Below, one piece after another: positions 8,487 through 17,706 of a stretch of 64,000 nucleotides of DNA. The stretch covers positions 1 to 64,000 of the forward strand of contig JAFYCM010000042.1 of assembly GCA_017539645.1 (NCBI GenBank), given 5' to 3'. The notes below the pieces were generated by a model that worked only from the letters and a program-made list of their open reading frames with translations, did no database searches and was not told the origin of the DNA. The stretch comes from Bacteroidales bacterium. Its GTDB lineage: Bacteria; Bacteroidota; Bacteroidia; Bacteroidales; Marinilabiliaceae. The stretch's first letter is position 1. Each line of letters starts with the position of its first letter. The position numbers were made by a program, and so were the translations under genes.

Positions 8487-8867
8487 TTACCAGTTTGGAG
8501 GCAACACTATGTTATCAATATTATGAGCTTGAGCAAAGAGTGGGGAGATTTCTTCGTCTCTAAAGCCAGCAATTCCACAGCCGATGCGAGTAACGAGAAA
8601 TGTGAGTTCGGTGTGCTGCTTGGCAAAGGCGATGAAATCGTCTACATAGGGACGGATAGTCTCTACGCCGCCTTGCATAGTAGGTATAGCATAGCTCTGA
8701 CCTTGCAGACCTACACCTTGCCCCATTTTAGCACCAAACTTACTGCATGCTATGCGCGCTGCACCTCCACCATGCATACCTTCCAAATTGCTACCGAAGA
8801 CAAAAATTTCATTCGGTTGAAGTTCTGTAATAAACTCAGGAGTAGTCCGTTTCTGTTTCATATTCAA
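8487..8867 (-). CDS. Conserved hypothetical protein, A1S_2505-like
   Basis: A 126-residue protein with the run PNEIFVFGSNLEGMHGGGAA, then GVGLQGQSYAIPT and VTRIGCGIAGF. These are the landmarks of a small family found in phages and in many Bacteroidetes, sometimes annotated as an A1S_2505-type phage non-structural protein. The glycine-rich GSNLEGMHGGGAA loop and TRIGCGIAGF resemble the ADP-ribose loops of macro domains, so nucleotide or ADP-ribose binding is possible but inferred. No signal peptide. A TAAATTTG -7 element lies just upstream. Confidence 0.7.
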   Translation of the reverse strand: MNMKQKRTTPEFITELQPNEIFVFGSNLEGMHGGGAARIACSKFGAKMGQGVGLQGQSYAIPTMQGGVETIRPYVDDFIAFAKQHTELTFLVTRIGCGIAGFRDEEISPLFAQAHNIDNIVLPPNW

Positions 8868-8883
8868 ACGTTTTTGTGTACGC

Positions 8884-8891
8884 CAAATTTA
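8884..8891 (-). promoter_or_regulatory. -7 element TAAATTTG
   Basis: The minus strand reads TAAATTTG, matching TAnnTTTG, 17 bp before the ATG at 8867. No good -33 TTTG was found, so only the -7 box supports it. Confidence 0.45.
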
Positions 8892-8940
8892 TAGTAAAGA
8901 ACGAAGATTTTACATGTTGAGCATATTAGCGTTTCCCTCA

Positions 8941-9603
8941 TCAAAACACTGCTTTACCTAAGGCCTTTTCGAATTTGTATTCTATGTATTCTCTCATTAA
9001 TTTTTTACTCATGAAGTACACTATAGCAAATTCTACTGCTGCAAAAACCAATGCTGTCGTGGTAGCTACATAGTGAGGTTTTGCTATTACCACTATTACT
9101 GTCGATAGAAACACAAATAGGCAGCTGAAAGCCCATGAATGTTGACCGGCAATGTTCTTTGCTGTTGTGGAGTAGTCGAAGAGCTCGCGCCCCGAAAGGT
9201 TGTTTACGTATTTGGCAACCTCGTATTTGCTATATCTCATCCAACCCATAGGATAATAGATCGTCTGTCCATCTTTGAGTTCAAAGATTAATGCCATACT
9301 ATTCTTACCGAAATAGTCAAAGTAGCAACTCTTTGTATCTGCCCAAGATGTCTCGCAATTTTTGACTTTTATGCCTTGGGCATCAAGCGTCATAAGTTCA
9401 TCTTTCCTTGCTCGACTGATTAGAAATGTGATACCAAAAGAAATGATTATAATCCCTAAAATTGTAAGTAACACATCAACAGTTATAAAGTTCATAGCCA
9501 TTAGCAGTATAGCAATAGCAGTAAATACTATAAACATTGCCCAAAAGTCTCTTTTGTTTTTCTGTCTACTATTTCGAATTTCGAGTATGCTATTTCCGTT
9601 CAT
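8941..9603 (-). CDS. Four-helix membrane protein of unknown function
   Basis: A 220-residue protein with two pairs of predicted membrane helices, at about residues 20-65 and 150-195. Between them lies a soluble stretch that looks like a small PH-like or YcxB-like domain (MTLDAQGIKV, WADTKSCYFDYFG, YYPMGWMRYSKYEVAKYVNN). Such membrane-flanked domains are common in Bacteroidetes without known function. It starts at an ATG 22 bp after the lipoprotein gene at 9626-9988 and may share its transcript. Confidence 0.65.
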   Translation of the reverse strand: MNGNSILEIRNSRQKNKRDFWAMFIVFTAIAILLMAMNFITVDVLLTILGIIIISFGITFLISRARKDELMTLDAQGIKVKNCETSWADTKSCYFDYFGKNSMALIFELKDGQTIYYPMGWMRYSKYEVAKYVNNLSGRELFDYSTTAKNIAGQHSWAFSCLFVFLSTVIVVIAKPHYVATTTALVFAAVEFAIVYFMSKKLMREYIEYKFEKALGKAVF

Positions 9604-9625
9604 TAGTTTTTAGTTAATCTATTTA

Positions 9626-9988
9626 TTACTCCAACTGATTGTATTTTCCGCGATAAAAGGAATTATCTACAGGTTGTCCATAGATGTTCTTCTCACTATA
9701 AAAAATATCCCTTACAACAGATTCTTTGATATTTTCTGTATCAAATTTTATCAGAATACTATCGCCAATATCAGCTTCTGAGACCGCAGAAAAATGCATT
9801 TGCCCCAAAGCATATCCTGTCTCTTCTTTGCCATGATAACGAAACGAGCACAAAAACTTAGTTTTGTAATAGCCGCCACCAATTGTCTTGTACTCGATTT
9901 TAGTAATTCTTGCTTTTGCGTAGCCGTAATGTTTTTCCTTACAACATACGAGTAATAGCATTAGAATTAGTATTCCCAGCCATTTCAT
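9626..9988 (-). CDS. Small lipoprotein of unknown function
   Basis: A 120-residue protein with a hydrophobic leader ending LLVCCKEK, which fits a lipobox with Cys at about residue 15 or 16. The mature part contains a repeated aromatic pattern (YGYAKARITKIEYKTIGGGYYKTKFLCSF is only partly conserved in style) and a charged C terminus. The leader and length are all that can be read. It lies 28 bp after GH92 and 22 bp before the membrane protein gene, so the three could be one unit. Confidence 0.6.
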   Translation of the reverse strand: MKWLGILILMLLLVCCKEKHYGYAKARITKIEYKTIGGGYYKTKFLCSFRYHGKEETGYALGQMHFSAVSEADIGDSILIKFDTENIKESVVRDIFYSEKNIYGQPVDNSFYRGKYNQLE

Positions 9989-10016
9989 TGTTTCTTTGTT
10001 TTACTACGTCTTTCAA

Positions 10017-12638
10017 TCAGTTATTCATCCGCCAATCGATGCCTAACGGACAGTGGCGCATTTCAAGTACCAATGGCAGGTCGTGTACTTTTGAAATCCA
10101 CATCTCCATTTTGCTGTTCTTCGCGCGCACGTGTATGCTTTCGCTCGTCTCGTCGATGGTGCGCCACGTGATGCCTTCGTAATCAACTTGGCCATTCTGC
10201 TGCAACTCCTTGAATGCACGGTGCGAGATGAAACAGAACGTACCCTCGGCATTGTGGTGCACAGTGCCGTCTACTTGCGGATTGAGCCAACAGAACACAT
10301 CAGATGTCTCAACTTGCTGGCGCGGTATCATATAAAGAGTCTGTTTGCACTGCACAACGAGCGTATCGCCTTGCCATTGATATGCGAAAGGCCATGTGCG
10401 GAATTGTCGATTGAGCGTGAACGAAATAGTGCTCGCCATGTTGGTTGCCAACGCCGAAGTCAACGCTTTATTTGCTGCGGCATTTGGGCGCGTAGGCACT
10501 GGCGGTGTAGTAGTAGTTTCGAAAAGGAGTTCGCCGCCCTCCATAAGTTGTGCATGTGTGATGCGCGCATCGGCAAGTTCTTTGCCATTGAAGAGCGCCT
10601 TTTTGTAACCATTGCCGCGACCTTTCTTGCTGACGTGCAGCTGTTTGCCATTCGACAATGTTATGGAGTACGCCTTGAGCAATGGCACATTCAGCAGGTA
10701 GTAATCCATACCCGCATTAGGATAGAGACCCATCATGTGGAATGCCAACCAACTCGACATAGCGCCCGAATCGTCGTTGCCAGGCAGACCGTCGGGTTGG
10801 TCGGTATAGTGGTCGTTGATTATCTGGTGAACACGAGCCGTACTTAGGTCGGGGCGACCAATCCAGTGATACAAGCAAGGTGTGAGAAACGACGGCTCGT
10901 TTTGCACGTTGTAGTAGCCTTTGGCAAAAAAGAGGTCGAGTCGCTGGCGGAACGCCTCAGCACCACCACAAGCCTCTATCAAGCCCTCCACATCGTGCGG
11001 AATGCTTAGAGAATACTCCTCGCTGGTAGCCTCGTAGAAGAATGTAGCCCACCAAGGTACGTACCAAGGCGCAACTTTAGTAACTGGCGTATATGGTATG
11101 GTGTGCTTCACGCCCCGAAATAGTTCTTCGCCCTTTCCCCACGTTACATCGTCGAGCCACTCGCCGTTAGCATCGCGCGGCATGATGAATCCGTGCATAC
11201 CATCGTACTCGTAGTCGGTGCGCCAGAGGTTGCGCCAATTGTTGCTTCGGCGTAAATATTTATCTGCAACATCGTCGTAGCCAAGACCTTTAGCCACCTG
11301 AGCTATGCAGAAGTCGTTGAACGCATATTCCACTGTGCGATTTCCTGCGCGGTCGATGCCGTAAGGTATATAACCTAACTGATTATATATATCGAGTCCT
11401 CCACGTCCATGACGTTCGTGATCGGCTCCTGGGTCTTGCTCTCCATCCTTCAACATTGCCTCCAAAGCCAATTCGTAATCAATACCATCTACACCTTTTA
11501 CGTATGCATCGGCAATGACAACTTCGGCATTCGAGCCACCTTGCGTACGACCATTGCTATCGCCGCTACGAGCGTCGGGCAGATAACCTTCGCGACGATA
11601 AATATTTAGCAATGAATTAACTATAGCTGCCTCACGCTGTGGATCGAGCAAAGTGATTAACGGCGACGACGTGCGGTAAGTATCCCAAATTGCATAATAG
11701 TCGTCGTAGTATGGCGTATCTATCCATTTAGGGTTCTCGCCTGTTTTGTCAATAGGCATAAGCATAGTATGATAAAGACCAGTGTAGAACATGCGTTTTT
11801 GCTGCTCTGTGCCATCAATAGTTATCTTAGAGAGTTGTTTTTCCCATGCCTCATGCAGACGATTCAGTTGTTCGTCGAAACCGCAAGCATCGATGTTTTT
11901 GCGTGCTTGCAATGCACTGACGTACGAAATGCCAACCTTGACATTCACCAGTGTATCAGCAAATTGCAGAAGCGCCGTAACATCATTGCAATCGTATGTA
12001 AAAGGCACATCGGTTTGCAGAGCAAAATAGACGGTGTAGGCATCGCCGTTGTTCCATCCGCCACGCACACGACAGAAGCCACGCACCTCATGATTGCCAA
12101 ACACCTCGACCTCAGCCCCAACAAGTTGCTGACGTTCGCGCAAATCGGGCACTGTATCCTTACCCAAGAAATGCGAAGCATCGATAAAAAGTTGAGGATT
12201 CTTGGGATAGTGTATGCGATAATGAGCGCAACGTTCCGAAGTGGTTATTTCGGTGCGAATGCCATTCTCGAACGTAGTGGCATAGTAGCCAAGCGACACG
12301 CTTTCATCCTTACGAATCTGTGCCCTATCGGCATTTTTATCTATTATAGGTTGAATAAGTATGTTGCCGTATTTCTGTCCGCCACCCGTGCCGCTGACGT
12401 GTGTTTGCGAGAATCCAATAACAGCCTCGGGCATAGGCGCCCAACCAGCATTAGGCGTAACGCCACAGTCGGGACCGGGCTTTACCATACCAAACGGCAT
12501 ACACGGACCGGGGAACGTGCGTCCAACGCCGACCGAACCGATGCGCGGATCTACATAACGCCAATTTTGTGCTGCGCATTCTATAGCAATGCCGCTGAGA
12601 ATCAAGATGATGGAACAGAACTTTGGGAAGCGTTTCAT
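10017..12638 (-). CDS. GH92 family alpha-mannosidase, secreted
   Basis: About 873 residues with signal peptide MKRFPKFCSIILILSG ending near AAQ. After it come family GH92 landmarks: YVDPRIGSVGVGRTFPGP, FSQTHVSGTGGGQKYG, the central IWDTYRTSSPL, PDARSGDSNG and GNDDSGAMSSW. GH92 enzymes are calcium-dependent exo-alpha-mannosidases that use inversion, and Bacteroidetes use them to trim N-glycans and yeast mannan. The frame extends to a GTG at 12689, but the ATG at 12638 gives a proper signal peptide. The enzyme is most likely periplasmic. No SusC/SusD pair or other mannan genes are adjacent. Confidence 0.92.
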   Translation of the reverse strand: MKRFPKFCSIILILSGIAIECAAQNWRYVDPRIGSVGVGRTFPGPCMPFGMVKPGPDCGVTPNAGWAPMPEAVIGFSQTHVSGTGGGQKYGNILIQPIIDKNADRAQIRKDESVSLGYYATTFENGIRTEITTSERCAHYRIHYPKNPQLFIDASHFLGKDTVPDLRERQQLVGAEVEVFGNHEVRGFCRVRGGWNNGDAYTVYFALQTDVPFTYDCNDVTALLQFADTLVNVKVGISYVSALQARKNIDACGFDEQLNRLHEAWEKQLSKITIDGTEQQKRMFYTGLYHTMLMPIDKTGENPKWIDTPYYDDYYAIWDTYRTSSPLITLLDPQREAAIVNSLLNIYRREGYLPDARSGDSNGRTQGGSNAEVVIADAYVKGVDGIDYELALEAMLKDGEQDPGADHERHGRGGLDIYNQLGYIPYGIDRAGNRTVEYAFNDFCIAQVAKGLGYDDVADKYLRRSNNWRNLWRTDYEYDGMHGFIMPRDANGEWLDDVTWGKGEELFRGVKHTIPYTPVTKVAPWYVPWWATFFYEATSEEYSLSIPHDVEGLIEACGGAEAFRQRLDLFFAKGYYNVQNEPSFLTPCLYHWIGRPDLSTARVHQIINDHYTDQPDGLPGNDDSGAMSSWLAFHMMGLYPNAGMDYYLLNVPLLKAYSITLSNGKQLHVSKKGRGNGYKKALFNGKELADARITHAQLMEGGELLFETTTTPPVPTRPNAAANKALTSALATNMASTISFTLNRQFRTWPFAYQWQGDTLVVQCKQTLYMIPRQQVETSDVFCWLNPQVDGTVHHNAEGTFCFISHRAFKELQQNGQVDYEGITWRTIDETSESIHVRAKNSKMEMWISKVHDLPLVLEMRHCPLGIDWRMNN

Positions 12639-12803
12639 AACGATGTTTGTAATAGGTATTTCTTTTCTTGCGAAACTACACAAAAGCACAGAACTTGGAG
12701 GCTAATGGCAAAATATTTATGCAAGATTGAAGCCTACTATTTGCTGCGACACAAAGAAACGCTACTTCCAACTTGAGGGCAAACCCACGACCATTTGCGC
12801 AGG

Positions 12804-13445
12804 TTAGCTTCTACCCTTCATCTCCTCGTCCTCCTCCCACGAGTCGTCGTTCATTATCGGCAGACTTACGCTCTTGCGCACTGCCCAAATGCGGATCAAT
12901 ATCACCGACGATGCGCTCAGAATCTCGCACATGGCATTGCCGATGCCAATCTTATGGCATACGAAAAAGATTAATCCGCCTAATATGCAGGCCGTTGCGT
13001 AAACATCTTTACGAAATATCAATGGCACTTCGTTGATGAGCGTGTCGCGCAGGATGCCACCAGCAGCGCCTGTCAGCGTACCCATAATAATATTAACCCA
13101 AATGGGAAATCCGGCAGCAAGGCTCTTCTCGTAGCCCACCACGGTGAAGAGTCCCAACCCGATGGCATCGAATAGGAACATTGTGGTGTTCATTTTTATA
13201 AGTTGCTTGCCGAAAACTATCACCACCAAGAGCGCAAAGCCAGTGACAATCAGGTATGAAGGCTGCGACATCCAAAACGGTGTAATGTCGAGCAGGAGGT
13301 CGCGAATGGAGCCACCGCCCACCGCCGTAACCAAGCCCACAACGTAGGCGCCAAACCAATCGAACTTCTTAGCAGCCGCCATACGTATGCCGCTTATCGC
13401 AAAGGCGAACGTGCCTATATAATCGAGTAAAATAGTGAAAGACAT
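12804..13445 (-). CDS. TRIC-type cation channel family membrane protein (UPF0126/YicG-like)
   Basis: A 213-residue protein with about seven membrane helices arranged as an internal repeat. Each half carries the family motif: AVGGGSIRDLLL in the first (about residues 42-53) and GAAGGILRDTLI in the second (about residues 125-136). This is the prokaryotic TRIC/UPF0126 family, trimeric channels for monovalent cations. The C-terminal tail is acidic (DDSWEEDEEMKG). It begins 42 bp after the sstT-like gene on the same strand and may be co-transcribed with it. Confidence 0.85.
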   Translation of the reverse strand: MSFTILLDYIGTFAFAISGIRMAAAKKFDWFGAYVVGLVTAVGGGSIRDLLLDITPFWMSQPSYLIVTGFALLVVIVFGKQLIKMNTTMFLFDAIGLGLFTVVGYEKSLAAGFPIWVNIIMGTLTGAAGGILRDTLINEVPLIFRKDVYATACILGGLIFFVCHKIGIGNAMCEILSASSVILIRIWAVRKSVSLPIMNDDSWEEDEEMKGRS

Positions 13446-13487
13446 TGCCTTAGATGTAATACATATTTATGTAATAGATTTCTTCTC

Positions 13488-14702
13488 TCATTTTCTCCTC
13501 TTCTCTTGCATCTCGGCGGTAGCAGTGAAAAGCACGTCGCCACTGGAGTTGAGCGCTGTTTCGACAGAATCTTGTATCACGCCAATGATGAAGCCAACGC
13601 CTACAGCTTGCATAGCCACGTCGTTGCCCACACCGAAGAATGCGCAAGCCATTGGCACAAGGAGCAACGAGCCGCCTGCCACACCCGACGTGCCGCACGC
13701 ACCAAGAGTGGCTATAGCACTAAGCACAATGGCAGGCAAAATGCCAATATTTACGCCCATCGTGCCAGCCACTGCCAACGACAGAACAGTGATGGTAACG
13801 GCTGCTCCATTCATATTTATAGTAGCGCCAAGCGGAATACTTACAGAATAGAAATTCTCGTCGAGGCCCATGCGCTTGCACAAATCCATATTTACGGGAA
13901 TGTTGGCCGCCGACGAACGTGTGAAGAATGCGCTCAAACCACTCTCTTTTAGGCATCGCCACACCATAGGATATGGATTTCTACGCGTTATCAACGCTAC
14001 AATAAGCGGATTGGTGACGAGCGCCACAAATGCCATGCAACCAACGAGCAGCAGCACCAAACGTCCATATTCGGTAAAAATCTCCAAGCCGCTCTCCGAC
14101 ACTGCCGTGAACACAAGTCCCATGATGCCAAACGGCGCAAACTGAATCACCCAGCCAACCACGGTAGACACAACTTTGGCAAGGTTATCGATGACTTCGA
14201 CGGTCGCTGCCGAGGCATATTTACGCAGCGCTATACCTATTATGATAGACCAAAAGAGAATGCCTATGTAATTGGCCGAAGCCACAGCCGCCACTGGGTT
14301 TTGCACCATATTGGTAAGTAGCCCAGAAAAGACTTCTGCCAAGCCTTCGGGCGCACTGCCATCGGCTGCATCACGAAATGTTAGCGTTACGGGGAATAGG
14401 TTGCTGCCTACAACAGCTACCACGGCTGCCACAAACGTTGAGAACAAATAAAGAGCTATTACCAAGCCAAATCGACGCCCTAGGCCACCCTTTGCTTTGG
14501 CTATTGACGCCGTAACCAACACAGCCACGAGAATTGGCGCTATGGCCTTCAGTGCACTCACGAAGCCAACACCTAAAATGCCAATGCCACTGAGAGTTGG
14601 GACGGCAAAGCCTAATAATATTCCTAATGCTAATCCTACTAAAATGCGCAGGACCAAACTGATGCTGGTCCACTTGCGATAAACGAGAGAAAATTTGTTC
14701 AT
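13488..14702 (-). CDS. sstT: Sodium:serine/threonine symporter, SstT-like
   Basis: About 404 residues, a dicarboxylate/amino acid:cation symporter (DAACS) fold with eight or more membrane segments. The family's binding-site motifs are present: a serine-rich hairpin AFFTRSSAANIPVN, the unwound helix motif GATINMNGAAVT, and CGTSGVAGGSLLLVPMA. The RSSAANIPVN form and overall length fit SstT, which imports serine and threonine with sodium. The start is the ATG at 14702 (MNKFSLVYRKW); the TTG extension to 14726 is rejected. A near-consensus -7 (TACACTTG) lies about 25 bp upstream. Confidence 0.88.
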   Translation of the reverse strand: MNKFSLVYRKWTSISLVLRILVGLALGILLGFAVPTLSGIGILGVGFVSALKAIAPILVAVLVTASIAKAKGGLGRRFGLVIALYLFSTFVAAVVAVVGSNLFPVTLTFRDAADGSAPEGLAEVFSGLLTNMVQNPVAAVASANYIGILFWSIIIGIALRKYASAATVEVIDNLAKVVSTVVGWVIQFAPFGIMGLVFTAVSESGLEIFTEYGRLVLLLVGCMAFVALVTNPLIVALITRRNPYPMVWRCLKESGLSAFFTRSSAANIPVNMDLCKRMGLDENFYSVSIPLGATINMNGAAVTITVLSLAVAGTMGVNIGILPAIVLSAIATLGACGTSGVAGGSLLLVPMACAFFGVGNDVAMQAVGVGFIIGVIQDSVETALNSSGDVLFTATAEMQEKRRK

Positions 14703-14879
14703 TGTTAGGTTACGAAAACGGCGCAAGTGTAACTAAAATCCGCGAAAAACGGAGTGTCTCGCATATTTATGTATGCATATAAAAAAAGCAGAGTAATATT
14801 TTGACTATGAATTTTATAATTCGGCATAAATACTCCATTTTTGTAACAAAAATTTATAATATCAATTCCCCGTACAAGA

Positions 14880-15272
14880 ATGGCATCAATGACTGAAAAA
14901 GAGATGAAGTTTCTCCTGAAATCGCAGCAAGGAGAGTTGAACGCAATGCTTATGTACAAAGCTTTTGCCGACAAATTAGGCGACACCAACGACGCCGCCA
15001 CATTCCGCAAACTTGCAGCCGAAGAGGGACACCACGCGGCAGTATTCCATAAGTTGACAAACAAAGTGCTGAAGCCCAAGAATACAACAGCCCTATTACT
15101 ACCATTGTTGTATAAAATTCTGGGTAAGAAGCGTTTGTACAAACTTATTGCGCAAGGAGAATACGCTGCTATCGACAAATACAAACAGATAATCGATCGT
15201 TTTCCCGAAGTGAAGAGCGTGATGAACGACGAGAAACGCCACGGCGACACTATCATGGGGCTGATAGAATAG
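14880..15272 (+). CDS. Ferritin-like (rubrerythrin-type) diiron protein
   Basis: A 130-residue four-helix protein with the spacing of a ferritin-like diiron site: QGELNAMLMY in helix 1, AAEEGHHAAVFH (EExxH) in helix 2, QGEYAAIDKY in helix 3 and MNDEKRHGDTI (DExxH) in helix 4. It lacks the rubredoxin domain of classical rubrerythrin. Proteins of this kind reduce peroxide or store iron in anaerobes. It is the first gene of a plus-strand run followed within 33 bp by msrA and two acetyltransferases, which suggests an oxidative-stress group. The second ATG (14889) is an alternative start. Confidence 0.8.
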   Translation: MASMTEKEMKFLLKSQQGELNAMLMYKAFADKLGDTNDAATFRKLAAEEGHHAAVFHKLTNKVLKPKNTTALLLPLLYKILGKKRLYKLIAQGEYAAIDKYKQIIDRFPEVKSVMNDEKRHGDTIMGLIE

Positions 15273-15305
15273 TAACGACATATAAGTAATAACTCAATAA
15301 TAACA

Positions 15306-15827
15306 ATGAATATGACTAAGGAGATTTATTTAGCAGGAGGCTGTTTCTGGGGCACAGAGCACTATTTCAAACAGATTGAGGGCGTTTTGGAGACCGAAGT
15401 TGGTTTTGCAAACGGTCATACCGAAAATCCTTCATACAAAGAGGTTTACACCGACGAGACTGGTCACGCCGAGACAGTTCGCATAAAATACGACCCCGAA
15501 GTGGCAAGCTTGAAATTCCTCTTGCAGATGTTTTTCAAAGCTATCGACCCAACGAGTCTCAACAAGCAAGGTCACGACGAAGGAACACGCTATCGCACAG
15601 GCATTTACTACACAAGCGAAGAGGATCTGCCTATCATCAACGAAGTTTTCGACGAAGAGCAGAAGAACTATTCGCAGCCTTTAGTAGTTGAACGTCAACC
15701 ACTTGACCGTTTCTACAATGCCGAAGAGTATCACCAGGACTACCTCGACAAAAATCCTACTGGCTACTGCCATCTACCACTTGAACTTTTTGAATTTGCG
15801 AAGAAGGCGAAGGAGAAAAAGAATTGA
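15306..15827 (+). CDS. msrA: Peptide-methionine (S)-S-oxide reductase
   Basis: A 173-residue protein with the MsrA active site [12 protein letters not shown] (nucleophile Cys13), then [16 protein letters not shown], the [11 protein letters not shown] segment and [12 protein letters not shown]. It reduces the S-form of oxidised methionine in proteins using thioredoxin. The length is that of a single-domain MsrA without a fused MsrB, and no msrB is in the window. It lies 33 bp after the ferritin-like gene and 10 bp before an ElaA-like acetyltransferase. Confidence 0.95.
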   Translation: MNMTKEIYLAGGCFWGTEHYFKQIEGVLETEVGFANGHTENPSYKEVYTDETGHAETVRIKYDPEVASLKFLLQMFFKAIDPTSLNKQGHDEGTRYRTGIYYTSEEDLPIINEVFDEEQKNYSQPLVVERQPLDRFYNAEEYHQDYLDKNPTGYCHLPLELFEFAKKAKEKKN

Positions 15828-15837
15828 AAATTGAAAA

Positions 15838-16284
15838 TTGAGTTTACAACTAATCATAAAGCATTACACTGAACTAACAGCAGACGAGCTGCACGATATT
15901 CTACAAATTCGTGCAGCTGTGTTTGTTGTTGAGCAAAACTGCGCATATCAAGACATCGACGGCAACGACAAGGTGTCGTATCATCTTTGGCTTCGCGATG
16001 CCGAAGGCATAAAGGCCTACTTGCGCGTTTTGCCCCAGCACGCCACCTTCGACGATGCTTCTGTTGGCCGTGTAGTATGCATACAACGACGTCAAGGTCT
16101 TGCCACTCGCCTAATAAACGAGGGCATAAGAGTAGCTAAAGAGCGGTTCGATGCCGACAAGATTACCATTGCAGCACAACTCTACGCGCGCAGTTTGTAT
16201 GAAAAAATTGGCTTCGCGCAGACCTCCGACATATTTATGGAAGACGGCATAGAGCATATAAAAATGACCTTGGAGGTAAAGTAG
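15838..16284 (+). CDS. GNAT acetyltransferase, ElaA-like
   Basis: A 148-residue GNAT protein. The ElaA group signature is visible: LHDILQIRAAVFVVEQNC, YQDIDGNDKVSYHLW, LRVLPQ, then the acetyl-CoA site VGRVVCIQRRQGLATRLINEGI and LYARSLYEKIGF. The substrate of ElaA proteins is unknown. The start is taken as TTG at 15838 because an in-frame stop lies just upstream at 15832 and no ATG falls before the conserved region. It lies 10 bp after msrA and 3 bp before the next acetyltransferase. Confidence 0.8.
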   Translation: MSLQLIIKHYTELTADELHDILQIRAAVFVVEQNCAYQDIDGNDKVSYHLWLRDAEGIKAYLRVLPQHATFDDASVGRVVCIQRRQGLATRLINEGIRVAKERFDADKITIAAQLYARSLYEKIGFAQTSDIFMEDGIEHIKMTLEVK

Positions 16285-16287
16285 CTT

Positions 16288-16788
16288 ATGAGAGTTATAA
16301 GATTGGCAACGCCGACCGATATTGCTGATATTATGCGCGTTACGGAAGCTGCAAAGCTAATAATGCGCTCCTCTGGCAATATGCACCAATGGGTGAACGG
16401 CTATCCGTCGGAGGCTGTAATAGAGAACGACATGGAGCAGAATGGCGGCTACGTTGTGGAAGAGATGGGGCGCATAGTGGGTTATTTCGCATTCTTGCCT
16501 TCGCCAGACCCTACTTACCTGCGCATCTACAATGGCCACTGGCTCGACGATGTGCTACCCTACCACGTGGTGCACCGCATTGCCAGCTATCCCGATGTGC
16601 ACAACATCTTCAGCGACATAATGGCATTCTGTTTCAACCACGACGTCAACATCCGTATCGACACGCACAAAGACAACTTAATTATGCAACACAACTTGCT
16701 GAAGCATGGTTTTACATGCTGCGGCATCATCTATTTGGCTTCGGGTGACGAACGATTAGCCTACCAGAAGTTGAAATCCGAAAATTGA
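16288..16788 (+). CDS. GNAT family acetyltransferase
   Basis: A 166-residue GNAT-like protein beginning MRVIRLATPTDIADIMRV. The pattern of a short N-terminal strand-helix unit, a central MGRIVGYFAFL strand pair and a late NLIMQHNLLKHGFTCCGIIYL (acetyl-CoA/neighbour-helix region) is that of GNAT proteins. The pyrophosphate-binding loop is weak, as in the Bacteroidetes group with the N-terminal MHQWVNGYPS segment. It lies 3 bp after the ElaA-like gene and is the last gene of the ferritin-msrA run. It ends 10 bp from the convergent lipoprotein gene. Confidence 0.75.
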   Translation: MRVIRLATPTDIADIMRVTEAAKLIMRSSGNMHQWVNGYPSEAVIENDMEQNGGYVVEEMGRIVGYFAFLPSPDPTYLRIYNGHWLDDVLPYHVVHRIASYPDVHNIFSDIMAFCFNHDVNIRIDTHKDNLIMQHNLLKHGFTCCGIIYLASGDERLAYQKLKSEN

Positions 16789-16798
16789 TTCTGGGATA

Positions 16799-17461
16799 TT
16801 ATTTATCGAGCACGGCGCGTATGGCGTGTCCGTAGTATCGGTTGTTGTGGTTGGTTTGTACGTAGTTGGAATTCATATTTATATACCACGCTTGCCTCAT
16901 GTTGGTACTGAAAACCGACGACGACCAATAGCTGCCATATTCCTCAACCAAATCGACACCATTGTCGATTCTATAGCCAACAGCCGGAAGGAATATCGAC
17001 TTGTCCGTGTAGCCATCTACGTTGCTAATAATTATATAGCCATGCACCACCTTGCCTTTTGAGGTCTTTAGGGTTGTCCAGGTCCAAGTGCATTTATTTA
17101 CGAGTTCCGAAATTTGCGCATAATTAGGCATGTGCCAACCACCACCCCAATTCACACTTGCAGCATCGTATGACGTACTGGCAATATCGGTTAGTTTGGC
17201 CATATCATCGTTAGGCTTGCCACATTCGGTACTTTCGTATGCATACGAGTTCCACGAATATGTACTCTTGGAAGAAGTTTCGCCCCACGCGAAATAGTCG
17301 CCGAACTCAGCCTCTTCGGTTGCACCTACATTCATGCTTGCCCATTTCACCGAAAGTCCCAAATCGACAGCTTCGACATTCATGGGTGCACTTCCGCTGC
17401 AACCAACTAATGTGAGTGTGATTGTAATTATAGATAGTATGCGTGTGGCACAAATAGTCAT
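16799..17461 (-). CDS. FISUMP-like secreted lipoprotein
   Basis: A 220-residue protein with a lipoprotein signal ending TLVGCSGS (Cys about 21). The mature part starts VDLGLSVKWASMNVGA, continues GDYFAWGET, WNSYAYEST, GWHMPNYAQISELVN and ends RYYGHAIRAVLDK. This is the Fibrobacter succinogenes major paralogous domain (FISUMP) style, common in Bacteroidales surface proteins and lectin-like in fold; no function is established. It is convergent with the acetyltransferase gene. Upstream of it lies the truncated gene copy at 17576-17680. Confidence 0.75.
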   Translation of the reverse strand: MTICATRILSIITITLTLVGCSGSAPMNVEAVDLGLSVKWASMNVGATEEAEFGDYFAWGETSSKSTYSWNSYAYESTECGKPNDDMAKLTDIASTSYDAASVNWGGGWHMPNYAQISELVNKCTWTWTTLKTSKGKVVHGYIIISNVDGYTDKSIFLPAVGYRIDNGVDLVEEYGSYWSSSVFSTNMRQAWYINMNSNYVQTNHNNRYYGHAIRAVLDK

Positions 17462-17575
17462 CTCTCTTCGTGTTATAGTTTAGTTTATATAGCGAATGCG
17501 AATTTAGCGATTTTTTTTTTGCTAACGGCTGGTTGTGGCAAAATAGACAAAACTCCGACCTATTGCGGCAATCTA

Positions 17576-17680
17576 TCACAACTTACGTTCAAGTTGCTCC
17601 TCTGCCTCGGTGATATCGCGTAGAAAATTTTGGTGGTCTTTCAGAAAATCTTTACGTCCGTGCGAGAGTTGTTGGTAGAG
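17576..17680 (-). pseudogene. 3' remnant of the 84-residue gene found intact at 19480-19734
   Basis: Reading minus from 17680 gives LYQQLSHGRKDFLKDHQNFL, then RDITEAEEQLERKL and a stop at 17576-17578. The first 27 codons are identical in DNA to the intact gene at 19593-19511; only the last residues differ (QLERKL here, TLEKVMFSL there). No start codon precedes it. It is most simply the original 3' end of the gene, cut off when the segment 17681-19510 came between. Confidence 0.75.
17598..17680. repeat. 83-bp direct repeat, copy A
   Basis: Base-for-base identical to 19511-19593, same orientation. The two copies flank a 1,830-bp segment that holds the tandem-repeat protein gene. Confidence 0.95.
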
Positions 17681-17706
17681 TATTCTCGAGTTCGAAAAGC
17701 AGTTTT

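Noticed and set aside
11769..12776. Long open frame (335 codons) opposite the GH92 gene
   Set aside because: It is the shadow of the GH92 coding strand; no protein-like pattern and no promoter.
17462..17575. Further remnants of the 84-residue gene
   Set aside because: Beyond the stop at 17576 no similarity to 19480-19510 or to DUF4250 is visible.
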